A stretch of 64,000 nt of DNA from CAIKMD01 sp963803265 (GTDB taxonomy: Bacteria > Pseudomonadota > Alphaproteobacteria > ATCC43930 > CGMCC-115725): positions 310,001 through 374,000 of the forward strand of contig CAWDLZ010000002.1 of assembly GCA_963803265.1 (NCBI GenBank). Direction: 5' to 3'. This document shows positions 1 to 9,358 of the stretch, piece after piece. Position numbers and translations under genes: made by a program. The first letter of the stretch is position 1. Each line of letters opens with the position of its first letter. The notes below the pieces were generated by a model, which had not been told where the DNA came from, ran no database searches, and saw only the letters and a list, made by a program, of their open reading frames with translations.

Positions 1-411
1 GAAAAGCTCGCGCCGCCCCTGGCGGCGATCGTCAAGCGCACCGCGCAACCCTATCCGCACGGCATTTTCGACGTGGCGGCGCGGCGTCTCGTCTTCGGCC
101 GCGCGGTCCTCTTGGGCGACGCCGCCTTCGTCGCCCGGCCGCATGTCGCCACCGGCATCGCCAAGGCGGCGCTCGACGCGCAGTGTCTCGCCGACGCGCT
201 GGCCGCCACTGGCGAATTTGCTCCAGGCCTCGAGCGCTACGAGCGCGAGCGCCGCGAATTCGGCAGCGCCCTCATCGCCCGCGCCCGCCATCTCGGCGCC
301 TACCTCGAAGCGCAATCGAAACCGCGCGCCGAGCGCACGGGCGCCGAGCTCGAGCAGAATCCCGAGATCGTCCTCAACGAATACGGCGCGGCCGGCCGGC
401 TGCCCAGTTGA
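1..411 (+). CDS. FAD-dependent aromatic monooxygenase, C-terminal part (cut by window edge)
   Basis: The reading frame is open from base 1 and ends at TGA 409-411, leaving 136 residues. The segment GDAAFVARPHVATGIAKAALD matches the second FAD-binding (GD) motif of the PHBH-fold flavin hydroxylases, where the Asp contacts the ribityl chain. The rest is the helical C-terminus, with an ERYERERR stretch common in this family. The N-terminal GxGxxG nucleotide-binding motif lies outside the window, so substrate cannot be inferred. The next gene on the same strand starts about 30 bases later, so they may be co-transcribed. Confidence 0.75.
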   Translation, partial: EKLAPPLAAIVKRTAQPYPHGIFDVAARRLVFGRAVLLGDAAFVARPHVATGIAKAALDAQCLADALAATGEFAPGLERYERERREFGSALIARARHLGAYLEAQSKPRAERTGAELEQNPEIVLNEYGAAGRLPS

Positions 412-444
412 TCGGCGGCGCCTCGGCGGCCATAATCTTTGGGC

Positions 445-1696
445 ATGAGTCCCGCCGAAAGCGAAAGCATCGACGCCGCCGACCCCATCCCCGTCGCGCT
501 GGCGGCGCCCGTCCGCGCCCGAGAGGGCCTCGCCTTCGCGATCCTCGGCGGCTTGAGCTTTTGCCACCTGCTCAACGACATGATCGCGTCGCTCGTGCCG
601 GCGATCTATCCGATCTTCCGCACCGTGTTCGGGCTCGATTACGCCGAGATCGGGCTCATCACCCTGACCTACCAGTGCACCGCCTCGATCTTCCAGCCGC
701 TCGTCGGACTTTATACCGATCACCGGCCCAAGCCCTATTCGCTGCCGGCGGGCATGGGCTTCACGCTCCTCGGGCTCCTCCTGCTGGCCCGGGCGTCGAG
801 CTTCGGCGCCTTGCTGATGGCCGCCGGCCTCGTCGGTATGGGCTCGGCGGTATTTCACCCCGAAGCCTCGCGCGTCGCGCGCATGGCCTCGGGCGGGCGG
901 CATGGGCTCGCGCAATCGCTCTTTCAGGTCGGGGGCAATCTCGGCTCCTCGCTCGGGCCGCTCCTGGCTGCTTTTATCGTCGTGCCTCGGGGCCAAGGCA
1001 GCATCGGGTGGTTCACGCTCGCCGCGCTCCTTGCGATCATCGTGCTCGACTCGGGTCGGCGGCTGGTACAAGGCGAAGCAGAAGCCCGGTCGGAAGGAAA
1101 GCGCGGCTCGGGCGATACGCATGATGGTGCTGCCCTCGCATCGGGTCGCGCTCGCGCTCGGCGTCCTGCTGGCGCTGATATTTTCCAAGTTCTTCTATAC
1201 CGCCGGCCTGACCAATTATTACACCTTCTACCTCATCGATCGCTTCGGGCTGTCGATTCAAGCCGCGCAAATTCATCTCTTTACTTTCCTCGCATCGGTC
1301 GCGCTGGGCACCGTCATCGGCGGCCCGGTCGGCGACCGCATGGGCCGGAAATTCGTGATGTGGTTCTCGATCCTGGGCGCGCTGCCCTTCACCCTGGCGC
1401 TGCCTTACGCCAATCTGTTCTGGACCGAAATCCTCACCGTCGTCATCGGCGTGATCACGGCCTCGGCGTTCTCGGCGATCCTCGTCTATGCGCAAGAGCT
1501 GATACCCGGCCGGATCGGGATGGTCTCGGGACTCTTTTTCGGCCTCGCTTTCGGCATGGCTGGAATCGCGGCGGCGATGCTCGGCCATATCGCGGACCTC
1601 ACCAGCATCGAATTCGTCTATCGCGTCTGCTCTTTCCTGCCGCTCATTGGATTGCTGACGTTCTTCCTGCCCGATATCGAGCGGAAGACGATCTAG
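445..1696 (+). CDS. fsr: Fosmidomycin-resistance-type MFS exporter (one frameshift)
   Basis: About 416 residues when one surplus base near 1046-1056 is ignored. The first half (to about residue 200) and second half (from WYKAKQ onward) lie in different frames but together align along their whole length with the Fsr drug/H+ antiporter, including LSFCHLLNDM, FHPEASRVARMASGGRHG, GGPVGDRMGRK and SAILVYAQELIPGRIGMVSG. Twelve membrane segments are expected at the inner membrane. The role in this family is efflux of fosmidomycin and other small toxic compounds; here it could equally export an aromatic intermediate. The start is ATG 445; a TTG at 439 is also in frame. Both halves are well preserved, so a sequencing insertion is likelier than decay. 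Confidence 0.85.
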
Positions 1697-2006
1697 GTCA
1701 CGGACTCATGCGGACATGACGCGGACCCGGCAGAATCGACGCGATTGGCCCGGTGCGGACGTAGACCGGCTGGAGGTTCATGTCCGCACTGCGCCCATCC
1801 CGGCCGCTCAGGCAATGTTGGTCGCTGCTCGGAAGCGGACATTAGGTCGGCACATGCGTTCGACCGGCATGTGCCAAAAGCGTCGCTCCGCACTACGGAA
1901 AAACTGCGCGCCTTTTGGCCATCGGAACCGCAATGGGTTCGGTCATAGAACTGCGGAGTGAGGTTTGTTATCGTTTCTTCATTGCCCGTGCCGATGAGGT
2001 GATCGA
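1697..2006. other. Intergenic region without a convincing gene
   Basis: This 310-base gap between the exporter and the hydrolase is less GC-rich than its surroundings and holds only short unconvincing open frames. It contains several copies of the word GCGGACAT or its complement (around 1711, 1783 and 1843), and a similar TGTCCGC word occurs in the gap near 6099. This could be debris of an old mobile or repeat element. I see no tRNA-like fold. Confidence 0.4.
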
Positions 2007-3109
2007 ATGAAACGTCTTTTCCGCCAATTTCTGTATCTTGTCGAAAATGCTGCCTCCGTGCTCCTTCTGGCCACGGTGTAGCTGGCGTGGGTCGGCCCGC
2101 TTGGCTCGACCAGCGCGAAGGCGACGTTGTGCTCAGGGATTTCGGCTTCGGCTCGGGCGAGTTTCTGTCGGAGATGAAGATGCATTACGTCACGCTCGGA
2201 AGCGCAAGACGCAACGCTGCAGGCGATATAGTCAACGGAGTTCTTCTTCTTCACGGCACAAGTGGAACGTCGAAGAACTTGCTGCAGCCAACTCTGGCCG
2301 ACGAATTGTTTGCGCCCGGCGCGCCGCTCGATGCCAACACGTATTTCATCGTCATCCCGGACGGAATCGGCCGCGGTGGATCGTCGAAGCCGAGCGACGG
2401 CCTGCGAATGAAATTCCCACACTACCGCTACGTCGATATGGTGATCGCGACTTATCGGCTGCTGAAAGAACATCTCGGCCTCAACCGCCTACGTCTCGTG
2501 CTCGGCACCTCGATGGGTGGCATGCAAGTCTGGATGTGGGGCGAAATGTATCCCGATTTTATGGTTGCCCTGATGCCCATTGCGAGCCAGCCTATCGCAA
2601 TTAGCGGCCGCAACTGGATGTACCGGCGCATTGGCATCGAGGCGATTAGAAACGATCCTGATTGGAACGACGGCAACTACGAAAAGAATCCGACGCATTA
2701 TGTCTATGCGGCGCCGATTGCGGCGCTGATGACGGAGAGCGCCGTCCATTTCCAGCAGGTCGCGCCCAGCCGCAAGGCGATGGACGCGCTCTATCGGCAG
2801 ATGGTCGAGCAGGCGAGCAAGCTCGACGCCAACAATCAGCTTTACGCCATTGAGGCCGTGATGGATTACGATCCCTCGAAGGACCTAGAGAAGATCAAGG
2901 CCAAATTGCTCGCCATCAACTTCGCAGACGACGAGGTCAATCCGCCCGAGCTCGGCGTGCTGGAGCGCGAGATCAAGCGCATTGTGGGCGCGCGCTTCGT
3001 TCTCGTTCCTGCGAGCGAGAAGACGCATGGTCACTATACTTACAATCTCGCGGGGCTCTGGAAGCAGCACCTCGCGGACTTTATGAAGGAACTACCGCCG
3101 CCGACGTGA
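2007..3109 (+). CDS. Exported alpha/beta hydrolase, homoserine O-acetyltransferase-like
   Basis: The uninterrupted frame begins at GTG 2087 (340 residues). It has the nucleophile elbow GTSMGGMQ typical of the MetX/homoserine acetyltransferase branch of the alpha/beta hydrolase fold, an early HGTSG oxyanion region, a late Asp in NFADDEV and the catalytic His in KTHGHY. Upstream, ATG 2007 begins a hydrophobic leader (MKRLFRQFLYLV... SVLLLATV) that stops at 2079-2081 in another frame. Because proteins of this subfamily in Proteobacteria are often secreted, I read 2007 as the true start and the junction as a frame error (here a net -1 or +2). The reaction (ester hydrolysis or acyl transfer) is not determined. 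Confidence 0.75.
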
Positions 3110-3186
3110 ACTGCCTCGCCGCCGGCCCGCCGCACTGAACGATAGACTTTTTCTTGGCCTGTGGAGGGCGCTCGCCGCCCGCCGTC

Positions 3187-4152
3187 TCATTTCGGCAGGA
3201 AAGCCTCGGTATAGAGCTTCGACATGTCGGGCGGCGTGTCAACAAGTTTCAAATCCGCGAAGGACCGCTCGAGATTGGCCAGCGACTGCATGTCGAATTT
3301 GCAGTCGCTGCTGAACATGGCGTTAGTCAGGTCGTATTCCTTTTCCATCACGGTAGGCGAATACCCGGTGACGGCGCTCTCGATCGCGATGGTCTCGGCC
3401 TTGTTCTTGCGCATGTAATCGACTGTCTCGATCCAGGCGGCAAGAAAGCTCCGGACCGCGTCGGGTTTGTCGGCTATCATCCGCGTCGTCGCAAATAGCG
3501 CACCCGCGGCAATGTTGCCAACGTATTCGGAGGCCGGAATAAGCAGCCGCCCTTGCTGTTTTTCTTCCCAAGCGAAAATGTTCGACGTTGCGATGACGTC
3601 GGCGTCGATTTCGTGGGTACGGAACGCGGTGACGGCCGCGGCGGGGTCATTGCCGATCGAGACAGCGGTGATGCCGTCGGGACCCCAACCCTGGGTGCGA
3701 GCAAGCTCCCGCGTCAGCCAATCGGTGAGCGAGCCGCTACTCGAGAAGCCGATCGTTTTGCCTTTGATTTGATCGACCGAGCGGATCGGCAAGTCCCACG
3801 GCACCGCAATGCCAATGAAAGGGACCGGCGGCGCGCTGTTGCAAATAGCGAGGATCGGCGCTCCCTTTATCGTCAGCGCCATCAGCGGCCCCGCGGCGAC
3901 GCCGATGTCGATACTGCCCGCTGTCATGGCCTGTACGAGCTTGCTGCCAGCGGAGAAATCCGAGATCGTAACGGCGAGACCGTGCTTGGCGAAGATGCCC
4001 ATTTTCTCCGCGACATTGGCCGGCAGCATCGTCGAGGTGTTGGCGGCTGCCTTGCCGACCGAGACGATCGTGTCGCCTGAGGCTGACGACGTGATACCGA
4101 GCGCGCTCAGCGCGGTGGCTAGAAATGCGACGCAGAACGCTTTCCCGTTCAT
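3187..4152 (-). CDS. ABC transporter substrate-binding protein, NMT1/SsuA-like
   Basis: The 321-residue product starts with a signal peptide (MNGKAFCVAFLATALSALG...) and has the periplasmic binding fold of the nitrate/sulfonate/taurine/THI5 family: an early VGKAAANTSTMLPANVAEKMGIFAKHGL segment is split here as a strand-helix pair, followed by SAGSKLVQAMTAGSIDIGVAAG. The start ATG has GGGGGAG just upstream. No permease or ATPase gene is adjacent; the IS element immediately upstream may have separated it from former partners. Ligand unknown. Confidence 0.85.
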   Translation of the reverse strand: MNGKAFCVAFLATALSALGITSSASGDTIVSVGKAAANTSTMLPANVAEKMGIFAKHGLAVTISDFSAGSKLVQAMTAGSIDIGVAAGPLMALTIKGAPILAICNSAPPVPFIGIAVPWDLPIRSVDQIKGKTIGFSSSGSLTDWLTRELARTQGWGPDGITAVSIGNDPAAAVTAFRTHEIDADVIATSNIFAWEEKQQGRLLIPASEYVGNIAAGALFATTRMIADKPDAVRSFLAAWIETVDYMRKNKAETIAIESAVTGYSPTVMEKEYDLTNAMFSSDCKFDMQSLANLERSFADLKLVDTPPDMSKLYTEAFLPK

Positions 4153-4370
4153 CGCTCTCCCCCTGCGAGGCTCTGTCCCGAGCCATTGCTTGACGGCGCA
4201 ACGATATCACGATCCCGCGGTTAATTCACCGGGCCAATGCGCCCGCGAGGTCGCAACACTTTTTGCGCGCTAGGCCAAAGCCCGATGTTTCTCTTATCCA
4301 TCAAAGAACCCTTACCAGCGGTAATTGAGCGGCGGTGCTTGCCCGGACGCGATCTTCGTCCGCTTTGGGT

Positions 4371-4387
4371 CCAGGCTGTGTGGAAAC
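4371..4387 (+). repeat. IS1182 left terminal inverted repeat
   Basis: CCAGGCTGTGTGGAAAC, identical to the reverse complement of 6050-6066. Confidence 0.85.
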
Positions 4388-4550
4388 GTTTTTCGCTCTA
4401 AAAAAAGCGCACGCACCCGGGCGCGGTAGATCTCGATGCGACCGTCTGAGCCCATTTTGCTGCATCGAGTCAGGAATCGATCCTGGCGCAACCTCGAGCC
4501 ACGCTGAGCGACCTGAACGGTCACACGGCGCGCACAACAGTACACGCTCC

Positions 4551-6008
4551 TCAAGCCCGGATCGCCGCGAGGAGCGGTTTGATCCCAACGATGTTCATCA
4601 CGCGCGTGAGGTTGTAGGCGAGCACGTGCAGCGCCATCTCGGCCGCCACCTTCGGCAGCGTCTTCATCAGAAAGTGCGTCGCCCCCATCCGCATCTTCAG
4701 CGTGCCAAACGGATGCTCGACGGTTTCGCGGCGCACACGCATGGCCTGCGGGTTCTGATCGAGCCGCGTCTGCGCGGCCTCGACAACGTGTTCGTGTTCC
4801 CAGCGTTTGATGCGGCGCTCGTTGGCCGTTGTGCACTGACCCTTGAGCGGGCATGTGCGGCACGCCTTCGTCAAGTAAATCCGCATCTTCTGGCCATCCT
4901 CATCAGCGGTGAAGTGGTGTGCCAGGTTCTCGCCGGCCGGGCAGCGATAGACATCGTTTTCGGCCGAATAAACAAAATCAGGTTTCCCAAAGCGGCCTGC
5001 CGACTTGGCGCCCGAGGTTTGCGGCTTGGGTAGTGTGACCGCGACGCCGGCCTGTTCGCATGCCAGGATTTCCTCACCTTTAAAGTAGCCCCGATCCGCA
5101 ACGACGTCCAAGTTATCGCTGCGCAGCGCAGCTTTTGCCGCCTGCGCCATCGTCGCCAGTTGCGATCTATCCGTGCCGACGTTGATGACCTCGTGTGCGA
5201 CAATCAGATGGTTCGTGGTGTTGACCGCACTTTGCACGTTGTAGGCCACCATGCCTGAGCCGCGACCGCTCGTTGCCATCGAGCGGCAATCGGGATCGGT
5301 CAGCGATATTTGCTTGTCGGGCGAAGCGAGCAATGCCTTTTCAATCGCGGCCAGCCGCTGCACTTCTTCTTCAAGCTTCGCCAGCTTTTCCTTAAGCCGC
5401 GTCTTGATCAGCAGCACCGTTTCTGACGGCTCTTCTCCTGCGGCAGTCTGGCGGTCGGCGGTGTCGAGTTGGCTCATGTAGCGCGCCACGCTCTCTTCGA
5501 TCTGCTTCTGGCGGCGCTGGATCTTGCCCTGCGTGAAGTTGTTGTCGCGACTGTTCACGGCCTTGAACTTGCTGCCATCGATGGCAACGCTGGCCTTCGC
5601 CAGCAGGCCCATCTTGCGGCACAACTCAACGAATCGCACGCAAACCTTCCTGATCGCGGGACCATTGTCCTTGCGGAAGTCGGCGATGGTTTTGTGATCC
5701 GGCGCGAGCCGCCCCGTCAGCCACATCACCTCGAGATTGCGGCCAGCCTCACGCTCCAGCCGCCGGCTCGATTGGACCCGGTTGAGATAGCCGTAAATGT
5801 AGAGCTTGAGCATCGGCGAAGGATGGTACGCCGGCCGGCCGGTCGCTGCCGGATCGACGCCATCGAACCCGAGGTCGCGGAGTTCCAATGCATCGACGAA
5901 CACATCGACCGCGCGAACAGGATTGCTCTCCTCCACCCAATCATCAAGGCATTCCGGCAACAGCGTCGTCTGCTGGCGATCCGCCCCTTGAATGAAACCC
6001 TTCATCAT
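4551..6008 (-). CDS. IS1182-family DDE transposase
   Basis: The 485-residue protein is intact. Visible catalytic landmarks are the first Asp in VAIDGSKFKAVNS, the second Asp in VVADRGYFKGEE, and the Glu in VEHPFGTLK with its E-x6-K spacing. A zinc-knuckle-like cysteine cluster (CRTCPLKGQC) precedes the third acidic residue, as usual in this family. An internal charged stretch (about residues 200-225, KEKLAKLEEEVQRL) is likely coiled coil. With intact repeats and gene, the element may still be active. Confidence 0.95.
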   Translation of the reverse strand: MMKGFIQGADRQQTTLLPECLDDWVEESNPVRAVDVFVDALELRDLGFDGVDPAATGRPAYHPSPMLKLYIYGYLNRVQSSRRLEREAGRNLEVMWLTGRLAPDHKTIADFRKDNGPAIRKVCVRFVELCRKMGLLAKASVAIDGSKFKAVNSRDNNFTQGKIQRRQKQIEESVARYMSQLDTADRQTAAGEEPSETVLLIKTRLKEKLAKLEEEVQRLAAIEKALLASPDKQISLTDPDCRSMATSGRGSGMVAYNVQSAVNTTNHLIVAHEVINVGTDRSQLATMAQAAKAALRSDNLDVVADRGYFKGEEILACEQAGVAVTLPKPQTSGAKSAGRFGKPDFVYSAENDVYRCPAGENLAHHFTADEDGQKMRIYLTKACRTCPLKGQCTTANERRIKRWEHEHVVEAAQTRLDQNPQAMRVRRETVEHPFGTLKMRMGATHFLMKTLPKVAAEMALHVLAYNLTRVMNIVGIKPLLAAIRA

Positions 6009-6049
6009 CCCCCCGCGTGATCCAGCAAAAGAATCATATCATCGATGGG

Positions 6050-6066
6050 GTTTCCACACAGCCTGG
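6050..6066 (-). repeat. IS1182 right terminal inverted repeat
   Basis: GTTTCCACACAGCCTGG, the exact reverse complement of 4371-4387. It lies about 40 bases upstream of the transposase start. Confidence 0.85.
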
Positions 6067-6285
6067 GTCAGACTGAGACGACGCCTGAGTCGTGGTGAAT
6101 GTCCGCTCCCCTTCATTGACCGCCGAAAGCTGTCCAGCCGCTTACGGCCAAGAGCGGTCCTCGATGCGAAGACGCGGTATGACTGCGCCTGGCACTTCGC
6201 CACGGATCGCGTTTTGATGACCGACCGCCGCTTTCGGGGCAAAGGGGACTCTCGTAAGCGGTGCGCCAAGGGCGCGTTTATGAGT

Positions 6286-7912
6286 TCACGCCTTCGCTTC
6301 TCCGTGTCCCGTGGCGATGGCGGCGACGCTCGCCGGATCGGCGGGGGCCGCGTTGCCGCGCCACACGACATGAAGATCGGGCCGCAGCAGCAGCAAATCG
6401 AAGCCATAGACTTCGCGGGGCACCGCATCCGGTAGATCGAGCCACCGCGACCGGCGCGCCATAGGCGGCGATCGCGCGCTCGAGGCCGCGGATGTCCGCC
6501 CCCGTCCGGCCGAGCTTCAGGATCGCGTAACCGTCGGGAATGCGGTCCTGGATCGGCGTCCCGTCGTCGAGCCAGACATGGGGGAGACGCGCGCCCGGCC
6601 ACGTGGTCGGCTCATAAGTGCGAAAAAGATGCTCCGGCCCGCCGGGGATGTCGCAGATCACGGGCGAATTGACGTAGCGATAGCCGAGCTCGGCGCCGAT
6701 CATCTCGTTGCTCTTGCGCTGCTCGATAGCGGCGATGCTGGATAGGGCGGCGCGGGTGGCCTCGCCTTCCGGGCCGGGATCGCGGATATTGGGCCGCCAC
6801 GCGGCGCGCCATTTGCGCCGTCCCAGCGTGGCATAACGCGAAGCGCCGACATTGCGCTCGCCGACCTGGCGCCGCTCGATGTCGTAGGAGCGCAGCAGAT
6901 CGGGTCCGCCCCAGCCTTTGAGCGTCGCGGCCAGCTTCCAGCCGAGATCGATCGCGTCGCCGACGCCGCCATTCATGCCGAGCCCGCCGGTAGGAATGAC
7001 GAGATGGACGGCGTCGCCGGCCAGGAACACGCGGCCGTCCTGGTAACGCTCGGCGAGCAGCAAATTCTGTCGCCACGGATTGCAGGTCAGCATCTCGTAT
7101 TTCACCGGCACGCCGATCGTGCGCTCGAACATCGCGGGCATGTCGGAGTCGCGCTCGACTACGGAATGCAGCGTGAAGTGCTTGGTCGAGTCCTGCATGA
7201 TGAGGAAAGTCGAGCGGTCGTCGGCGACGTGGTAGTGACGGCCATGCCCGGGCCCGTCGCCGATCGGCAGGCGATCGTAGAGCTCGTCGCAGCGGTAGAG
7301 CGCCTGGCGCAGCTCGAGCAGATTCGCTTCGCCGCGCAGCTTGATGCCCAGCTCCTTGCGCACCGTGCTGGCGCCGCCATCGCAGCCGACGAGATAGGCG
7401 GCGCGGATGGTCTCGATCTTACCGCCGGCTTGGACCCGCGCCGTGACGCCGCCTTCGTCCTGCGCGAACGACAGCAGCTCGCAGCCGAAGCGCACGGCGA
7501 CGTTGGGCGTCGCCTCGGCCACGGCCTTCAGCACGGGCTCCAGCGTGTACTGAGAAATCAGCTGATACGGCTCGGCGGGCAGCGTGCCGTCTCTACAACT
7601 TGCGATCTCGGCGCGGGACGCCGCTACGGATGGATAGGGCAGGTGCAGAATCGGCTTCGATGCGAGCGATATCACAATGTAAACGTCCATCGGGACGTCT
7701 TCGCGCAAGCCGGCCGCGCGAATCCGGGCCGCGATGCCGAGGCGGCGGTAAATCTCCATGGTGCGGGCATTGCACCGCTCCATTTTCGGCAGGAATTGCG
7801 GCGCCGGTTTCTGCTCGACCAGCAGCGTCTTGACGCCGCGCCGGCCGAGATCGATGGCAAGGGTCAGCCCGACCGGGCCGCCGCCGACAATGAGAACTTC
7901 GAACGGTGCCAA
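6286..7912 (-). CDS. FAD-dependent aromatic monooxygenase (one frameshift near the 3' end)
   Basis: About 541 residues after ignoring one base near 6441-6445. The N-terminus has the Rossmann dinucleotide motif GGGPVGLTLA, then CDGGASTVRKELGI (DG motif) and GDAVHLVIPTGGLGMNGGVGDA (GD motif), the signature set of PHBH-fold hydroxylases such as phenol, resorcinol or pentachlorophenol monooxygenases. Without repair the frame runs to 6278 with an unlike tail; in the alternative frame the end reads LDLPDAVPREVYGFDLLLLR, which is typical, and stops at 6286. It is the last gene of the minus-strand operon that begins at 14898, so it probably hydroxylates the imported substrate or an intermediate. Confidence 0.85.
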
Positions 7913-7921
7913 GGGGTTAGC

Positions 7922-8281
7922 CTAGATTTTCCAGCCCGCTTCGGAGAGATCGATGCCGATGCCGCCGGGGTCCGCGATCCGGTATTCGGCGAAGCGCCCG
8001 TCGCGCGGACGCGCCGCGATCTTCGCCGAGCCGCCGGAAGCGGCGGCCTTGCGGCCCGTCGTCTTGACGTCCTCGACCTCGAAGCCGAAATGTCCGATGG
8101 CGTCGCGCTTGCCCGGCCTGCCCGGTAGGAGCGCTAGATTGATATAGCCGTCCGATAGGTAGATGACCTTGCCCGAATCGTTGGGGTTCTTCACCTTTTT
8201 CATGCCGAAGGTCTTCATATAGAAATCCGCCATCTTCTTGTGGTCGGTGGCGTGGATCGCGATGTGGCGAATCTTGGCCAT
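7922..8281 (-). CDS. VOC-superfamily protein (glyoxalase/extradiol-dioxygenase fold)
   Basis: The 119-residue protein starts MAKIRHIAIHATDHKKM, with metal-binding His8 in the first beta-alpha-beta-beta-beta module and a matching second module (IGHFGFEVEDV). The start ATG at 8281 follows GGGGAGAGAAAGCC. It resembles the VOC protein at 51957-52349, which has the same opening. Members are isomerases, lyases, ring-opening dioxygenases or resistance proteins; nothing here decides between them. It lies between dctP and the monooxygenase in the operon. Confidence 0.8.
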   Translation of the reverse strand: MAKIRHIAIHATDHKKMADFYMKTFGMKKVKNPNDSGKVIYLSDGYINLALLPGRPGKRDAIGHFGFEVEDVKTTGRKAAASGGSAKIAARPRDGRFAEYRIADPGGIGIDLSEAGWKI

Positions 8282-8310
8282 GGCTTTCTCTCCCCTCTGT
8301 TCAAGGTCAA

Positions 8311-9313
8311 CTAATTGCCGGCGCGTATGGCCGCCACTTCGGCCCGGAACGCGGCCAGAACATGCGCGCCGTCGGGCGTCGCGTCCACCCATTCCTGGGT
8401 CACCGGCGCGACCAGCTCCTTCCAGCGCGCCTCCTCGGCCGGATTGAGCGAGGCGATGGTTTGGCCGGCCATCGCCTTGGTGGCGTCGCGTCCGATCGCC
8501 TCCATCGTGTCGTTCGCTTTAATGATGCGCTCGACATAAGGGAGCCCCGAGAATTTATCGATCGCATTGCGGCCGGCCTGCGGCAGCCTCGCATAGGCGT
8601 CCTTGTTCATGAACACGAATCCGGTGTTGGTCCCTAACGGCACTTCGAGGTGATAATTGGTGACTTCGTCGAGATGGAAGGTCGGCACGCTCGGCCAGCC
8701 CTGCGCCACCGCTTCGACGAGGCCGTGCTCGAGGCTCTGGTAAAGCTCGGCCGGTTGGAGCGAGATCGGCGCGGCGCCGAGGCGCGGCATCACGGTGCTG
8801 AGGACGCGGCCCTCGACGCTGACCTTGAGGCCCTTCATATCGGCGAGGTCGTGGATCGGCTTTTTCGCGTGCAGCACCAGCGGGGGGAACGCGATGAAGG
8901 CCAGCGGATGGACCTTGGAGAATTCGTCGGCGATTACGCCCTTCTCGTAGAGCCGCCACAGCGCGGTCGCGGCCTCGCGCTGGCTCTTCGTTTCGAAGGG
9001 CAGCGTGGCGACATTGGTCTTCGGGAATACCGAGGAGAAGGGGCCGAAGACGCCGAGTCCGACGTCGGCGACGTCGCTGGTGATTCGATCGTAGATGTTG
9101 GACGGGTCGCCGAGCGCGCCGGCCGAGAAGATACTTGATCTCGATCGCGCCCGCCGCCGCCTTGTTCACGTCCGCGCTCCAGTCCTGGACGCTCGTGAAG
9201 AGCGTGTTATTGGGCGGAGTCGGATAGCCGAATTTGACCTGAACCGGATCGGCGAAGGACGGCGCCGCGGCGAAAGCGCCGAGGGCGAGGGCGGCGATCA
9301 AGGCGGCTTTCAT
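8311..9313 (-). CDS. dctP: TRAP transporter substrate-binding protein DctP (one frameshift)
   Basis: About 333 residues when one surplus base at 9118-9124 is ignored. A signal peptide (MKAALIAALALGAFAAAPSFA) opens the protein; after the repair the frame reads through TNVATLPFETKSQREAATALW to VLHAKKPIHDLADMKGLKVS, characteristic DctP elements. It should capture an organic acid in the periplasm and deliver it to the DctQM fusion encoded upstream in the same operon (12949-14898). Closest relative in the window is the DctP at 19304-20323. Confidence 0.85.
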
Positions 9314-9358
9314 CTGTCTTTTCCCCAATTGGTTCGTTGGATGCGCTTTGCTTTTGCG

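Larger units (their letters stand above)
4371..6066 (-). mobile_element. Complete IS1182-family insertion sequence
   Basis: The element is about 1.7 kb, bounded by perfect 17-bp inverted repeats (4371-4387 and 6050-6066), with one transposase gene (4551-6008) on the minus strand. Size, terminal repeats and transposase all agree with IS1182. About 160 bases of non-coding sequence lie between the transposase stop and the left repeat. I could not identify an unambiguous target duplication. It sits between the binding-protein gene and the end of the TRAP/monooxygenase operon. Confidence 0.85.
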
